Source: Archilochus colubris (taxonomy: Eukaryota; Chordata; Aves; Apodiformes; Trochilidae). From it: DNA of 64,000 bases. The stretch lies in contig CM041084.1 in assembly GCA_023079485.1 (NCBI GenBank), positions 123,554,467 through 123,618,466 of the forward strand, given 5' to 3'. Below are positions 23,190-35,402 of this stretch, one piece after another (positions within the stretch are counted from its first letter, which is position 1; each line of letters begins with the position of its first letter). Made by a program: the position numbers and the translations under genes. The notes below the pieces were generated by a model. The model ran no database searches. It had not been told where the DNA came from and saw nothing but the letters and a program-made list of their open reading frames with translations.

Positions 23190-24940
23190 GGATGCTGAAA
23201 TGATATTTATTTTTTGCATCAATTCTCTCTAAACAACGCAGCTTTGAAAAGAAAACAACAAAGGATTTAATATGCTTTTTATGTATTTTAATATGTGTTT
23301 AAAAGGATCTTTGTTTCTGACATTTTTGTGATACTAATTTTCACTCATTCTTTCAGTTAAATTAAAGCTTTTGAAGATTTTTCAGAAGTAAAGGTTACTT
23401 CTGGAGTATGTGCTTTTCAAATTACATGTTTTGATGCCTATTTCTTTGCAGTTATATTCTTAGTCTGTGGGAAGAACACATGCATTAATATATTGATCAC
23501 CAGATGGAGAGTAAAATGTGTCTCCAAATAGTGCTGGGCTGACTCTTCAGGTCTACAGCAATTGTCATGTACTCCTAGTAACTGCAGCACTGCCATATTG
23601 ACCTGAAAATATGCTGTGGACATGCCTGGAGCTTTAGCAGATAGGTGGGCTAATTGAAAACCTTAGAAATTTTTAAACAAATATTTAAATTTTTTACAAA
23701 CATCTGGAAAAATTTTCCAGTGAAAAAAACCCAAAATATGTAGTAGCTATTATCTCAATTTTTTGTTTGTTTGTTATTTCTTTGATTTACAGACTATAAA
23801 GCAGACGGTCATTTTGTTACAGAAAATATAGAAGCAAAAAGATAGATAATAAGAATTATATTAGTGTAAAAAAAAGCTGTTCGGAAGTCAATGCTGTGTG
23901 TTCATAAACTTTCTTAATTCACCTTCTTTGATCTTAAAATGAATGTGTTTGTCTCCATCATGAAGCAGAGTTTCTTCCACTACTTGAATTTATTGAAAGA
24001 GTTGCCATAGCTTTGGTTGCTGCCCTTCTCTGGTGATACTCAGTCTTATTCAATATTTTGTCAGCTACTAGTAAAAGTTTCAGGAGGAGATGCAAGGTGT
24101 CACTGAGGAAAATATAGACAACTTAATATATCCGTTAGGTTTTACTCTAAAGTTCATCAGCTAAGCATACATTTTAGGACTTTAGACAAATTTGCTATTT
24201 CTTATAAACTCATTACAATGACTATGTTAGGTGAAGATTTACTTGAAATTCACTCTAAATTTTCTTTAGATCCTCAAACATACTAATCCACTATATTGCT
24301 GATTTTGAAGGATTGTATGCTACTTTCAGAGCAGTGACTTTTTGTTTAATAATTCCCTGGAATCAAAACAGACTTTTCTCAGGGTCTTCACATGTGACCC
24401 TTTTAAACATTGATACACTTTAATCCAGTCCACTTTCATCCTTGAAAAAGAGGAGTGAGCATATTCAACACTTGCATCCTTTCTAATAGGACTCTTAATC
24501 CCTAGATAAGCATTGCATCCCTCCTCACATACACACTGTTTCTGATCAGGGTTGCAAACAATATGCCAGACCTGGGCTTCTGCTAAGGTGTATGATTGAA
24601 CCACTGCACATCTTAACACAGAACTAGCCCCTCTGCTTATGCATCTTAATTACCTGATGGCCTGTTTTGAAGAATATTTATATATATATATATGTTCTTT
24701 CTAACATCACACAACTCTATCACTATTTTGTTACCACTTTTATCTCTTTCATTACATTGTTGCATTTTTCATGTTTGTTAATTTAAAATGGACATTATAT
24801 AATGACATGAAATTTTCTTCCTATCTGGTGAGTTAGCTGTGATTAACATAAAAAAAAATACCACTGAAGTGTTTTCTTACCTTTCCCCTCAGTAGGATAA
24901 GGGAGAAAATAGGAAGGATAAGAGAAATAAAGCTCATAGG
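23190..24940. other. Non-coding AT-rich sequence with a TA repeat
   Basis: No gene or transposon recognised. A short (TA)n lies at 24678-24693. The minus frame 24326-24619 (97 codons) has no recognisable features. Confidence 0.55.
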
Positions 24941-24946
24941 TTGACA

Positions 24947-25385
24947 TAGAATAATGAATTTTATTTTGGTTGGAAAAGATCGTCAGATCCAACCATTTGC
25001 CTAGCACTGCCAGATAAGGTAGTTGCTAACTACCTTATCTATATGTCCTTTAAATACCTCTAGAGATGGTGACTCCACTTCTTCCCTTGATAACCTGTTC
25101 CAGTGCCTGACAACCTTTCAGTAAAAAAGTTTTCCTAATATCCAATCTAAATCTCTCCTGGCACAACTTGAGACCATTTCTTCTTCTATCACTTGTTACT
25201 TGGAAAAAGAGACCAAAGCCACATCTCCACAAACTCCTTCCAGGTAGCTGTAAAGAGCAACCTGATGCCCCCTCAGTATCTTTTTCTCCAGGCTAAACAA
25301 CCACAGTTCCTTCAGCTTCTCCTCATAAGACTTTGCTCTAGACCCTTCACCAGCTTTACTACCCTTCTTTGGACGTGCTCTGGAG
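24947..25385 (-). mobile_element. CR1 LINE 3' end
   Basis: A minus-sense CR1 of about 440 bp. Plus-strand order is 'ttggttggaaaagatcgtc', 'gcctagcactgccaga', 'ggtgactccacttcttccc', 'ctgttccagtgcctgacaac', 'tttctccaggctaaacaacc' and 'cttctttggacgtgctctgg'. Around 25015-25040 is a local duplication of 'aaggtagttgctaactacctt' type, here a palindrome, that is not usual in CR1. The short frames at 25050-25599 are by-products. Confidence 0.9.
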
Positions 25386-25639
25386 ACACAGGCAGATCCC
25401 AATTAACTAGTACAGCACTGTCTTCAGAACAGCACCTACCTGACCACTCTGGAGCTGCAGAAAATTTATTTAATTGCTCTGGTTTGAGAGTACCAGGATA
25501 GAAATAATCTGCCTGGGACAGCACCATTGATATTAATATGTTATCTATTGAAATAATAATAATTAAAAAAAAAAAAAGGTGTGGAAAATAAAAAGACATT
25601 AAAACAATGCCTTCCTCTTTTTGCAGGCTGAACTCTATT

Positions 25640-26125
25640 CCTCTACCCCTCTGTTAGTGCAGGGGGGGATGGAGGGCGGGAGTGGCATTCAGAACTTGGC
25701 AATTCCTCTCTTGTGGCTCTTTCTTCCTCACACTTTTCTTCACCTCTTACATGGCCTCTCCACAGGCAGCAGTTCCTACAGAAAAATAATCTGCTCCAAT
25801 TTCATCCTCAGTGGGCTGTAGGGGAATCTCTGCTCCAGTGCCTGAAGAACCTTCTCACCTTGATGTCTGCAGGACTGTTTTTCCCACTTCTTTTTCCTCA
25901 CTCTGCTCTGTCTGCCCAGCATTTTGGCCTTTCCAAAACACATTATCACAGAGGCTGAGGATCTAGGAATGCCCTGTAATGTGTGTGTCATAACTGGTTA
26001 GAGCCAGCTGGAATCTACCACATCCAGGGGGGGGTAGCCCTGGCCTCCATTCACAGAGGCCACCCTACAGCCTCTGCTGCCAGGACCTGGACACCAACAC
26101 CCTCTATAACCTCCATACCTACAAT
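25640..26125 (-). mobile_element. Fragment of a long avian ERV LTR (5' part)
   Basis: From memory of avian genomes, this belongs to an unusually long LTR family whose antisense strand repeats phrases such as 'gggctgcaggggaatctctg'. Here: 'gggctgtaggggaatctctg', 'gatgtctgcaggactgttt', 'acattatcacagaggctgag', 'agccagctggaatctacca' and 'acagaggccaccctacagcc'. The order places it in the 5' (U3) part of an LTR read on the minus strand. Overlapping frames at 25621-26198 are not genes. The rest of the LTR is absent here; other parts of the family occur at 50059-50515 and 59160-60050. Confidence 0.65.
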
Positions 26126-26129
26126 CCCA

Positions 26130-29100
26130 GTGCACCTAAGAGGTATTTTCACTCTTTTCTTGCCTTTGAATTGTGAACATATATTGATACTACATTAGAA
26201 AAAGACCCTTACAACTTATATTTTGTACAGTAGAGTCCTTGCTGAGACAATGGATATTCATAGATATAACGTGAAGAGATTGTGAAAAGCTTCCGATTCA
26301 GGTAGGTGTTCATAGCTTTTCAATAGGCACCTGAAACTGGAACTTCTGAAGATTCACCATTGATAACAGCTGTTACAAATGACAGTGCCAATTTTCAGAT
26401 GTATCATATGGCAAAAACAAGAAATACAGATTTACTGTGGTTTTTATGAATTAAATTTACTTAAAATAGTATGGTAGGTTTACATGTTGCTTTTTTCCAC
26501 ATTTTTCCTTTGCAGGACCTCAATAGATGAAGTTTCAGGTAAAGTCTCTCACTGAGAATTGGATTTTAGCATATTTCATTTTTCGTCTCTTTACAGGAGT
26601 AACAGTGATCACTTTGTGTTTACTCATTGTAAAGGTGAGACACTGCTGCCCAGGAACATGTGCAGCATGTGTTATTTCACACAGCAAAATGACTGATTTT
26701 TCTTAGAAGATATTACTTGTTGAAGTAAAGAAAATAAAGAAATAAAAATACAGTCAGGAAATACTACAAAGGTTAATTATAAATGCCTGTGAAACCATCT
26801 GTTCTTGCTGACACTGAAGACTTCTGAACCAGGCTATGCATTTATTGAATGTGAACATATATACAACATCCAACTACAGTGTTCCTTTTAGAAACCATTC
26901 TGTTTGTGGATATCTCATAATTTCTGAAATAAAGGAGATTAATAATAATTTAAATAATAATGCTTTAGAAAAGACTTTGACCTCTCTGGAACAAAGTCCC
27001 TTTTTTTCACAGAACTTGTGTGTGACTCCAACAACTTTAAGAGGAAATGTTTGTTACAGATTCCTCTTGTTGTTATTTTGTTGTTGTTTTGCTTTGTTTG
27101 TTTTGTTAAACTGTTAATCTTCAGCCCCTCTACAGGACTGAGAAAAACAGTTTAAAAAATCATCTATGTAAGGTGAGCATCTGTTCAGTGTGGATTAGAT
27201 CGAATGTAACAGGTTACTGATGAATTTCTGTCATAAAAGAAAGGCATTCCTTTTAGGTTAAAAAAGATAAGTCATTATATGGTATTTATTGCTAAATCTG
27301 TGATTTTAGCCAACTTTACCCCATGTTCCCATTGCTAATAAAGGCATGAAGACTTACAAAGCATAATGAAGTTCTCTGAGGGGAATTTCTCTGTTGGGTT
27401 GTGTGGAGAAACACTTGTACTTTGTCTTTGAAACCTCTGAGCAAATGTTTCTTCTCCGGCAAATCTGTTTTTCTGATTACTAAGTAGTAAGGTGAAAATA
27501 TTCTTATATCAGTGCTTTTATTATTCATTGATTTGGATATGGAAAGGGACCATAAATGTACTCTGACATGGTGATAGTGCTCTTATGCAGTAATTTCCAT
27601 ATCAGATTCTATAGTGGCACGGCGAAGTTTGAAGAATTTCCATTCATCTTATGTATCTTTGATTTATGATATAAACTTGAACCACTATGAAAAGAAAGCA
27701 GAATGATTGAGTATAAAGCTGAACTACATTATTTGGTTATTTTAGCCTTGAACCTCTCTGCACTCCTTATAATGCTTCTTTCTTATGTCATATTTGAAAT
27801 CTCAGTTGTGAGATTCAGACAATGGTCTAAGTGCTACCCTGATTGCAGACATTTCCTGGTACAGCATCTGTGGTAAACACAAATGTCTAACAGAGGCTGT
27901 GGACTTGTAGCTCAGTGAATATGGTGTAACCTTTATAGCAACAGCCCACAGGCTTTGTGCTAAGCTAACAATATAGACCTCAGGGTTTGTCAGGGTTTAC
28001 CTAGACTTGCACTCCATGAAAAGTTCTTTAAGCTTGTTCAGCCATAACAGCTGCCTAACAAGGTGACTGTTCTCTCATTTGCCTTAGCTTTTGCTTAGCT
28101 GTGTTCAATGGCATTGTATGACATCTATTGTTATGTGTACTTTTTGTAAATAAGAGATAGCAATAATAAGCAGCTATGTTATGTAGCATGTTTATGATGA
28201 TCCTAAAATAAAAATGCAGTGTAAAGTACAGATTATAGCAAAGGCCTTGAAAGTGCAGGCACAAAGTGTTAGCAGACTCCTTAAAGCTATAAACAATTTA
28301 ACAGCCATTAAATATTCTTTATTAATTGCATCTTTGGAAGTTAGGTAAAACAATGTAAGAAATAACAATGAATAGGTAGCTATTGTATGCAAAATATCAT
28401 ATATTCCAAATATGGATATAGATAATGAAATTATAGAGCAATTTAAAAAAAAGAAAATTCGGAGAATGGTAGAAAATGTAGCTAAATAATCCCAAATATA
28501 TCTCAGGATGAAGAGAAATCTTCACCATTAACAACATACTCCTTACAGAAAGGATTCAGGGTGCTGCTGTCTCAGTACAACCACTCCCTATACTGAGGCT
28601 GTCAATCCTGGAACCCAGTGGAGCAGTGGGAAAGGCTCAGAAGTATGTAAAACAATTACAACTGTATATTTAGTAGTAATATTTTCTTCTTTTGTTTTTT
28701 TCTGTACTCATTTAATCTGGGCTGAAAATAATTCTTTGACTAGATCATTTCAGTCAGACTAGCTAGAGATTCCTTTATTTGTATTAAGATGTATTCCTTT
28801 AGTCTGCATAAACTGCCAAAGTTTAAGACTAAAAATGATGAGAATTTAGGCTAGAGATGTAGACTATACACCAAAAGAACAAAGACAGGGGCAGAGATAT
28901 TCAGACTAGGAATCTGTGATGATCCTATGTAGCAGGAAACATTTCGTAGAATAATAGAACTCCTCTTGCTACCTTAAATTATCTAAAAGCTTCTCTTTCC
29001 AGGCTTCCTTCACTGTATATATGGAATGAATTCTTTCTGGTATTATTTGTTAGATCATTAATACTATATACAAAACAATTCTCAAAAAAATCCTACAAAC

Positions 29101-30335
29101 AACAAACCCTACTGTAAGGTCATGAAAGTCAGAATTCTCATAGCTCAGACTTGCTTTTTGTATTATATTTAATCTAATCTAACATTGTATCGAATTCAAG
29201 AACTGCTGAAGTGAACAGAAAGTGTAAAGAATGTATTTATTGTTTTCTATACATTACTAGTCTACTCTTCCACACAGTTCACTGTTTCAATCAGAAAACC
29301 AAAAAATTGGGAAATACATTAACAGCATATAAATGGTTTTCTCTTTAGTTGCCCCATGATTTTGTGATTTAAAGGAAGTGTGTACTGTTTGTGTGAACAT
29401 CACAGCCTGTTGGAGTTACACGGGTAGGACCAAGAACTACTTTCAGCCTGAATAGAAAATCTAAATTGGTGATGAATACTGTAACCAAAGTGTTCATCTT
29501 GGTAATAGCAAAACCAAATACTGATTCTCTCTTCAGTGCTTTTCAGTGCAATCCATTTAAAGGCACAGACTACCATAAAAATGTTAGGTAATGTATCTGA
29601 GCACATGGAGCAACATAAACAAATGTTGAAAATCCTGGTGATCTCTAAAAGCTGATTTCACCACATTGCAGTTCAGTTACTTGGAAGGGATAAACCCATC
29701 TGGATTTAGTGAGGCACTATTCAGACCATGCACTGTGCTATCTTTGAGATGAATATTCTCTTAGTAGAGGCAGGCAAACTGAAAACTAGTGCAGTTTACA
29801 ACCTTAATTTTTAATCACTATGTTTCAGTTTAGTCTAATAAGGGCTTTGAAGTTCTGTGTGTGAACACACTTGCTCACTCCATTACCCTAGGGTAAATAT
29901 GGCATAAACTAGGACATTTTATGCACTATAAAAAATGTTTGTTAAAATAAACCTAAGTGGAGTGTCATGATTATTAAGGATGCTTTTCTATTTATATTTT
30001 TTTTTTAAATTAAATTATTTGCAATGTCAGAGAACAGGGGCTTACACAGTAAGCCATTCCAGAAAATAATGTTTTTTACAGTTTTATGAAAAAGACACAA
30101 AATGCTAAATAAGTCATAATGACTAAGTAAAGTGTTTTGCACTAACAACTTCTTTTTTCATTTAGTAAACTTCGAAAGTCATGAAAATCAAGAATTGCTG
30201 TCCTCTGGGCAAGTAACTAATTATATAGACAGACTGGTCCTTAGCTGTAAATTCTTGGTCCTATGCACTAAATCCTTCTTTCAGCATCAAGTTAAGGTTC
30301 TAGAAGGAACACTTTGCAACTTGTTTCCATGTTCT
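26130..30335. other. Non-coding AT-rich sequence, nothing recognised
   Basis: About 4.2 kb without a recognisable gene, RNA gene or transposon. It contains a T/G-rich TTGTT-type stretch at 27062-27110. The frames at 26836-27117, 27316-27528, 28055-28392 and 29400-29606 show no conserved content. Confidence 0.55.
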
Positions 30336-30339
30336 GCTT

Positions 30340-30934
30340 TGAGAGGACCAAGATTAAAATTGCCTATAGCTATAATGGCCTACCAGTGCTCTGGTACCTC
30401 CCAGCCTCTTGATGTGGCAGCTACAATGCGGCAGCTGTTTCTATGGGGAAGAGAGGGTGACTCAGGTGTACATAAAGCACCCATCATAGTTTTCCTTCCC
30501 GTGAGGCTCAATATAAAGTAGCTCCTGAGAGACTTACCTCTGCTGATCTCTCTAGTTATCCTCTTTGTTTGTTATTGTTTCCTGTATGGATCCTTCTTCA
30601 TTCTGAGTTCTCATTGGAGAAGTACATTGGTCACCCAGACAGTCTGTCATCTGCTCTCCTGTGTAGCACCAGCCTGGCTGCTCCCAGGCTGGTGTGAGGA
30701 CCCTGGAGTGAGACTGCTGAGTCCAGTTTGGGATTTTTCTGGTTGGAAAGTAATTACCAACCGAGGATTCTGGGTTCCATATTTTAATTATTTGTATGTA
30801 TTTGTAATTCACCATTATTGCTGTCTCAAATCTTGAGCTTTTAGTTGGATTTTCTCTTCCCTGTACCATAGTTGGGGCAGGGGTGAGTGAACAGACACAT
30901 AGTTTTTGTTACCAGCTGGTCCTAAACAGCAACA
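30340..30934 (+). mobile_element. Solo ERV LTR, 5' boundary uncertain
   Basis: A plus-sense LTR-like region. A TATA-like 'caatataaagtagc' lies near 30509, followed by 'gagagacttacctctgctga', 'ttgtaattcaccattattgc', and an end of the form 'ggggcaggggtgagtgaaca...ggtcctaaacagcaaca' closing in CA at 30934. That end resembles the common avian LTR terminus. The 5' start is not clear and could lie anywhere from about 30200 to 30340. No primer site or gag follows, so it is a solo LTR or fragment. The frames on both strands inside it are not genes. Confidence 0.6.
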
Positions 30935-32640
30935 TTCCTCCTCCATTTTCTTTGAAAAATGTTATGGCAATAAAAGGAATTTGTGGTGGCTTGGGAAATG
31001 TCAGCGTAAAGTTTGAATTTTTTTGGTTGGTTTCATGGAATTGTTAGATCACTGTAAGCTTTGCCTACCATACTTTGCTCAAGTACTTGGGCTAGGAATA
31101 ACAAGTGTTTATAACTGAGGGTTTCTGAAATGGAGAGAAGTGGAACCGCAGTGTACAAATGTACTACCTAAATGTCCTGTTCAGGCTCTAACTTTCCTAT
31201 AAAGACTAATGAGTAACAGGACTGCCCGGAAAATTGATTCATCTGGTCACTTCATGTAGGTTTTGGAAGCAGAATGCATGCTTCTTAATAGGAGGGAGAT
31301 GTCTAGATATTTCTGACATTTCTCATCTGATGTGTTACAAATTGTGTATGGAGAGGCTACTCTAAAAGGAAGTTACCTGAATTTGTAGTAATTATTAAAA
31401 CTAAATAAAGAAAAAGAAAAAAAAATCATATTTTATGACAGCTTGTGGATACCCTCTTTGTCTGTAGCAGACATCTTCACACTGTCCCTACAGATAAAAG
31501 TATAGTAAACTTCCCTCCTCATGGACCCAACAATCTTCCCCAGATGAAAATTGAAAAACAGTATCTGAAAGACATGTCTTTTTTTTGAAAGTTTTAACCA
31601 GATGCTGTTACAAATCATTTAATAAAGACTTGGCAAATGCCAGTTTTTATTTTCTGAATATTTTCTCAATATGGGGCAGATTTAGATTATTTTCTTCTAC
31701 AGAAGGGTTACCAGGTTCTCTCCATCAAATAGCCGCTTGTTAGACTGGCTGAACATTAATCCTAGTCTCTAAAGAGTAGAGATTTATTTTTCTATTTTTC
31801 TGGCAGTCTGCTTTTATGCTACCCATATGCTCTGTTTCTGAACAAAATGCTCTTTTGATGTTTTTGATGTAGTTTCCAAAAAAAAAAAAAAACAAACCAA
31901 TTCAGAGTGTCAAACTATGAAGCACAAATATTTTGAAGTTTAATAAAGAAACCAAAATCTAGCAAGAGTTAATAGTTTTCCTCTGAGATAAAAATACTTT
32001 TCTGTCCTTTCTTTTAACTGATCTTTTTGGTTTAGACTATGCTATTTGCCTTGAAATAGTTTTTCTATTTTTTGAAACATATTTTCTGGATACAAAAATG
32101 CTTTACAAAAGTAGAAATTTTATGCTTTTGATGGGGACAGAAAGCATCTAAAAAGCAAAAGAAACATATTTAATCTGTTCTCACTTGTAGAGAACAATAT
32201 CTATATTGTCTGTTAATACATAAATTGAGAATGTTTATGTTGTAGATTCTAAAAAAAAATATGTGTAGAAGAAGTTTTAAAGGCATCCAAGATGTTTAAT
32301 ATTAAATCCAGGGTTCTATTCTCTAGTGGTTAAAATCAACAAAGACATTTCTTGTACCTCCACCCTTAAACCTGGTAGTTGATAGGAAAAAGTGAGGGAT
32401 AAAGAGGAAAAAAGTTACAATGTTATATTGTAGGCTATTGATGTCTTCCATCTTCTACACAGGTGCTACTTTGGTTTTCTACTAGCTTCACAGTCCACAA
32501 AAATAGTGAGCCCAATAGTTGTGTGTCAATGTCCTAGTACATGTAAAACTTCTTTCACTCTTATTTTTTTGGGTTCATGCCCTCCATTCTGCAAAGAGAA
32601 CCAGAAGACCAAACCAGGTTTTTAAAAATCATCCTATGGA
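30935..32640. other. Non-coding AT-rich sequence, nothing recognised
   Basis: No gene or repeat family recognised. An A-run occurs at about 31878-31892. Confidence 0.55.
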
Positions 32641-32645
32641 CCCAC

Positions 32646-32706
32646 TTCTCTTTCTGTTTCTCTTTCTCTCTCCTTTTCTCTCTTCTCTTTCTTTTTCTCT
32701 TTCTCT

Positions 32707-32746
<40 letters not shown>

Positions 32747-33020
32747 TCCTCTTCCTCTTTCTCTTCCTCTCCCTCTTTCTCTTCCTCTCCCTCTTCCTCT
32801 CCCTCTCCCTCTTCCTCTCTCTCTTCCTCTCTTTCTTCCTCCTTCTCTTTCTCTTTCTCTTTCTCTTTCTCTTTCTCTTTCTCTTTCTCTTTCTCTTTCT
32901 CTTTCTCTTTCTCTTTCTCTTTCTCTTTCTCTTTCTCTTTCTCTCATTCTCTCATTCTCTCTTCTCTTTCTCTCTCTTATTCTCTCTTCTCTTTCTCTCT
33001 TTCTCTCTCTCTTTCATTCT
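32646..33020. repeat. Large CT-rich (polypyrimidine) microsatellite
   Basis: About 375 bp of almost pure C/T on the plus strand. It has three zones: mixed CTTT/CTCT with a (CT)n block at 32716-32738, a CCTCTT-rich zone at about 32745-32840, and a nearly perfect (CTCTTT)n array at about 32842-32945. Near-pure T follows to 33055. Long homopurine/homopyrimidine mirror-like tracts can form triplex (H-DNA) structures. The long frames here (plus 32519-33073 and 32577-33116; minus 32561-32947) encode only Ser/Phe/Leu or Arg/Glu runs and are artefacts. Confidence 0.95.
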
Positions 33021-33055
33021 TTCTCGATTTTCATTTTTTTTTTCTTTTTTTTCCA

Positions 33056-35095
33056 GATGTGTATAATATTTAGTGAAAAAAATGCTGCTCAAAAATGCAT
33101 GGGTTATGCTCCATAGGTGCGTGCTCAGGCTTTTAGAAAATATTAAAATATACCCAATTTTTAACATTGATTTCTTGCTACAATAGAATTGACACCTAAG
33201 TAACATGCAAGTGTTCTTTGCTGCAAGTGCTGTTATAATAAATGCTGGATTTCTGAGGGAGGAGGGCACTTTTTGACTCCTATTTCTAAACATAAAGCTT
33301 TCACAGCAGCATAGTTTTCTTCTTACTTTTGAACTCTGAGCTCACATGCAGGGAGCCAAAGAGAATCATTGGTCCTGGAGCAATCTGAGTTACATGAGCT
33401 TTTCCTTTCCACAGTTCTCGGTGACACGATACAAGACGACAAGGCATCAGGGCTGTAATCACCTCTGGTTTTGACAGGCTGACAAATGCTTAAAATTACT
33501 GCAAGCAGAATGCATCTTAAACTAGTTTGTGGCAGAGTCTCTCCATTAAACTTTACATAATAGCACTCATTTATACAAGCTGATAATAAGGCAAAACCCA
33601 TGCATTTCAGTTTTTCTTTCCTGTCAAGCACAAGACTTTACAAAGAAAAAAAATGGCCTCTTTGAGGCAGGAAAGCAAAGGCAGAAGTTTTGTCCTGTTT
33701 TATATTCTGGTTCTCACTCAAGTGAATGAGTTTTTAGACTTGCAGCTACATATGTACATTTCTAGCCCATACCCTTACACATATAGATAATCAACTTTGC
33801 CAACACAAAACCCTTTGACTGCATGTAGAAATTAATTAGTAGATGTTGTGGGTGTTTATAGGGATAAAAAAAAAAAAGGTAAGTATCTTTCATATTATGG
33901 CCTGCATTTATTTGGAAGTGAGGCTTACTCAAACTTGTTTAGAAATGGTTAAATGCAATGCTCCAAAGAGAAAATGGAAGCCATACTTAAATTATAAGAA
34001 GTAATTTGGAAAAAAATATTTGATTCATCAACAGACCACCAACTATGTGTATTAGTTTGCCTAAATTAATAAAGGTGGTCTCTTAACTGTTATGAAATAA
34101 AATACTGGTAGAATGAAAAGGAGACTTATTATTAGAGCAACCCAGGATTGATGTATATGGGGTAATCTGTCAGCCTAGATGTTGACAGATGTTAGATGAG
34201 TGACTCATACATTAACTTCTTCCTTTTTTGCTCTGTTTTCTGGAATAGAGTAGCCCTCCATCTGATTCATTATCTTTACACTGTTGTTCTTCAAAGACTG
34301 ATTCCATTTTTTCATGGCAATCCTCAGAAGTCAATTCACATCGAGAAAGTGAGACTTTTGGCAGTTCTCTGCTTTCCATTCGTCATTCCTTCTGTTTGGC
34401 TGAAGGTTTCTTCACACCTACCATCCTTTCCACAGTTCTGCAGTTGCAGTAAAAAATGAAAAGAACAGGTATAAGGTAGCTGCAGCTTTTCTTTTTCCCT
34501 TCTTGGCATTCTAGATCCCAATGTTTTATACTAGTTCATCTCCACCTGCTCTTAGTTGACCTACTGTTGAAGTTTACCCTGCCTTTTATTCTCAGTTTAG
34601 TGCTCTGTATCCTGATTTTCAAGGGCCTAGGTTCTATCTGTAGTTTTTATATAGAATTTTTTTTTGCATTTTGATTTTTGTTTTTTTTCCTCCTCATTTC
34701 AACCTTTAACTTGTTAGAAGCAAAATCCCCAGCTGGGCTGGAGCTTGTTCCTGCTGCTTAATGGGACTGTAGTTGTTTACCCATACAGTCTCCCAGCCTT
34801 GATATTGAATTGATCCTTCCTTTTGTAACTACATCCATCATATGATTGTTGGTTCTTTTCATGTCTGACTGGATAGAAATGACCAATTAGTTCTGACTTA
34901 TTTAACCACTTAATGTCTAAACCTATTTCTACTTAGGTCTACAAACGGTGCAGTGCAATAGGGTTGCATATAGAAGCAAGTAATCATAAGTATCATTGGA
35001 GAATTGTAATTGCATATTTATTTTATTTTTTATTGTATTCCTTGAGGAGAATTGAACACATGCTTGTGCTTAAATATCTATATAAAATAAACAAT
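33056..35095. other. Non-coding sequence, nothing recognised
   Basis: No gene seen. The less AT-rich part at 33300-33630 carries a 102-codon minus frame (33323-33631) with no recognisable domain. No retroviral 3' LTR or poly(A) tail is visible in the bases just below 35100, where the 3' end of the adjacent minus-strand CNOT8/ERV locus would be expected. Confidence 0.5.
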
Positions 35096-35099
35096 TGTC

Positions 35100-35393
35100 C
35101 TGGTGTTGTCCTATTTGCTGCAAATCCAGCTGATCTGCCACTTCTTGAAGGCCACACTTGAGGTTTTTGCAGCTCTTCATTAAGTATTTTACACCATAGA
35201 TAGATGGGAAGTAAAGGTTCAAGATATGGAAAAAATCATGTTCCTTTTCTGGTAGCCTAGAATCTGTCAGCAACTTCACTATGTAGCCAAAGTCATAACT
35301 ACTGTGGAAGGACAGACACTTCACACTGTCACGAAGAACAACCTCTAATGTCATAAGCAGCTCAGCAAAATGTAGGATTCCTCTTATTGAATG
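35100..35393 (-). pseudogene. CNOT8-like retrocopy fragment, both ends truncated
   Basis: The minus-strand frame reads as an internal part of CNOT8/CNOT7 (Caf1), the catalytic deadenylase subunit of the cytoplasmic CCR4-NOT complex, which shortens mRNA poly(A) tails. Recognisable residues in order: HFAELLMT (35372-35349), SFHSSYDFGY (around 35300, with an Asp in the position of a catalytic DEDD-family residue), LLTDSRLPE, FFHILNL, KYLMKSCKNLK, GLQEVADQLDLQ. The LLTDSRLPE and VADQLDLQ segments favour CNOT8 over CNOT7. Nearly 100 codons run without a stop or frameshift and without an intron-like break. The fragment lacks the N-terminal half and the C-terminal ~70-80 residues of the protein and ends abruptly after '...GQHQ'. 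It lies just downstream of, and on the same strand as, ERV gag. It is a non-functional fragment, probably from reverse-transcribed mRNA. Confidence 0.85.
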
Positions 35394-35402
35394 CTCTTAC
35401 TC

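Noticed and set aside
32519..33116. Long overlapping open frames (up to 184 codons) on both strands
   Set aside because: They encode only Ser/Phe/Leu or Arg/Glu repeats from the CT microsatellite; no gene signal.
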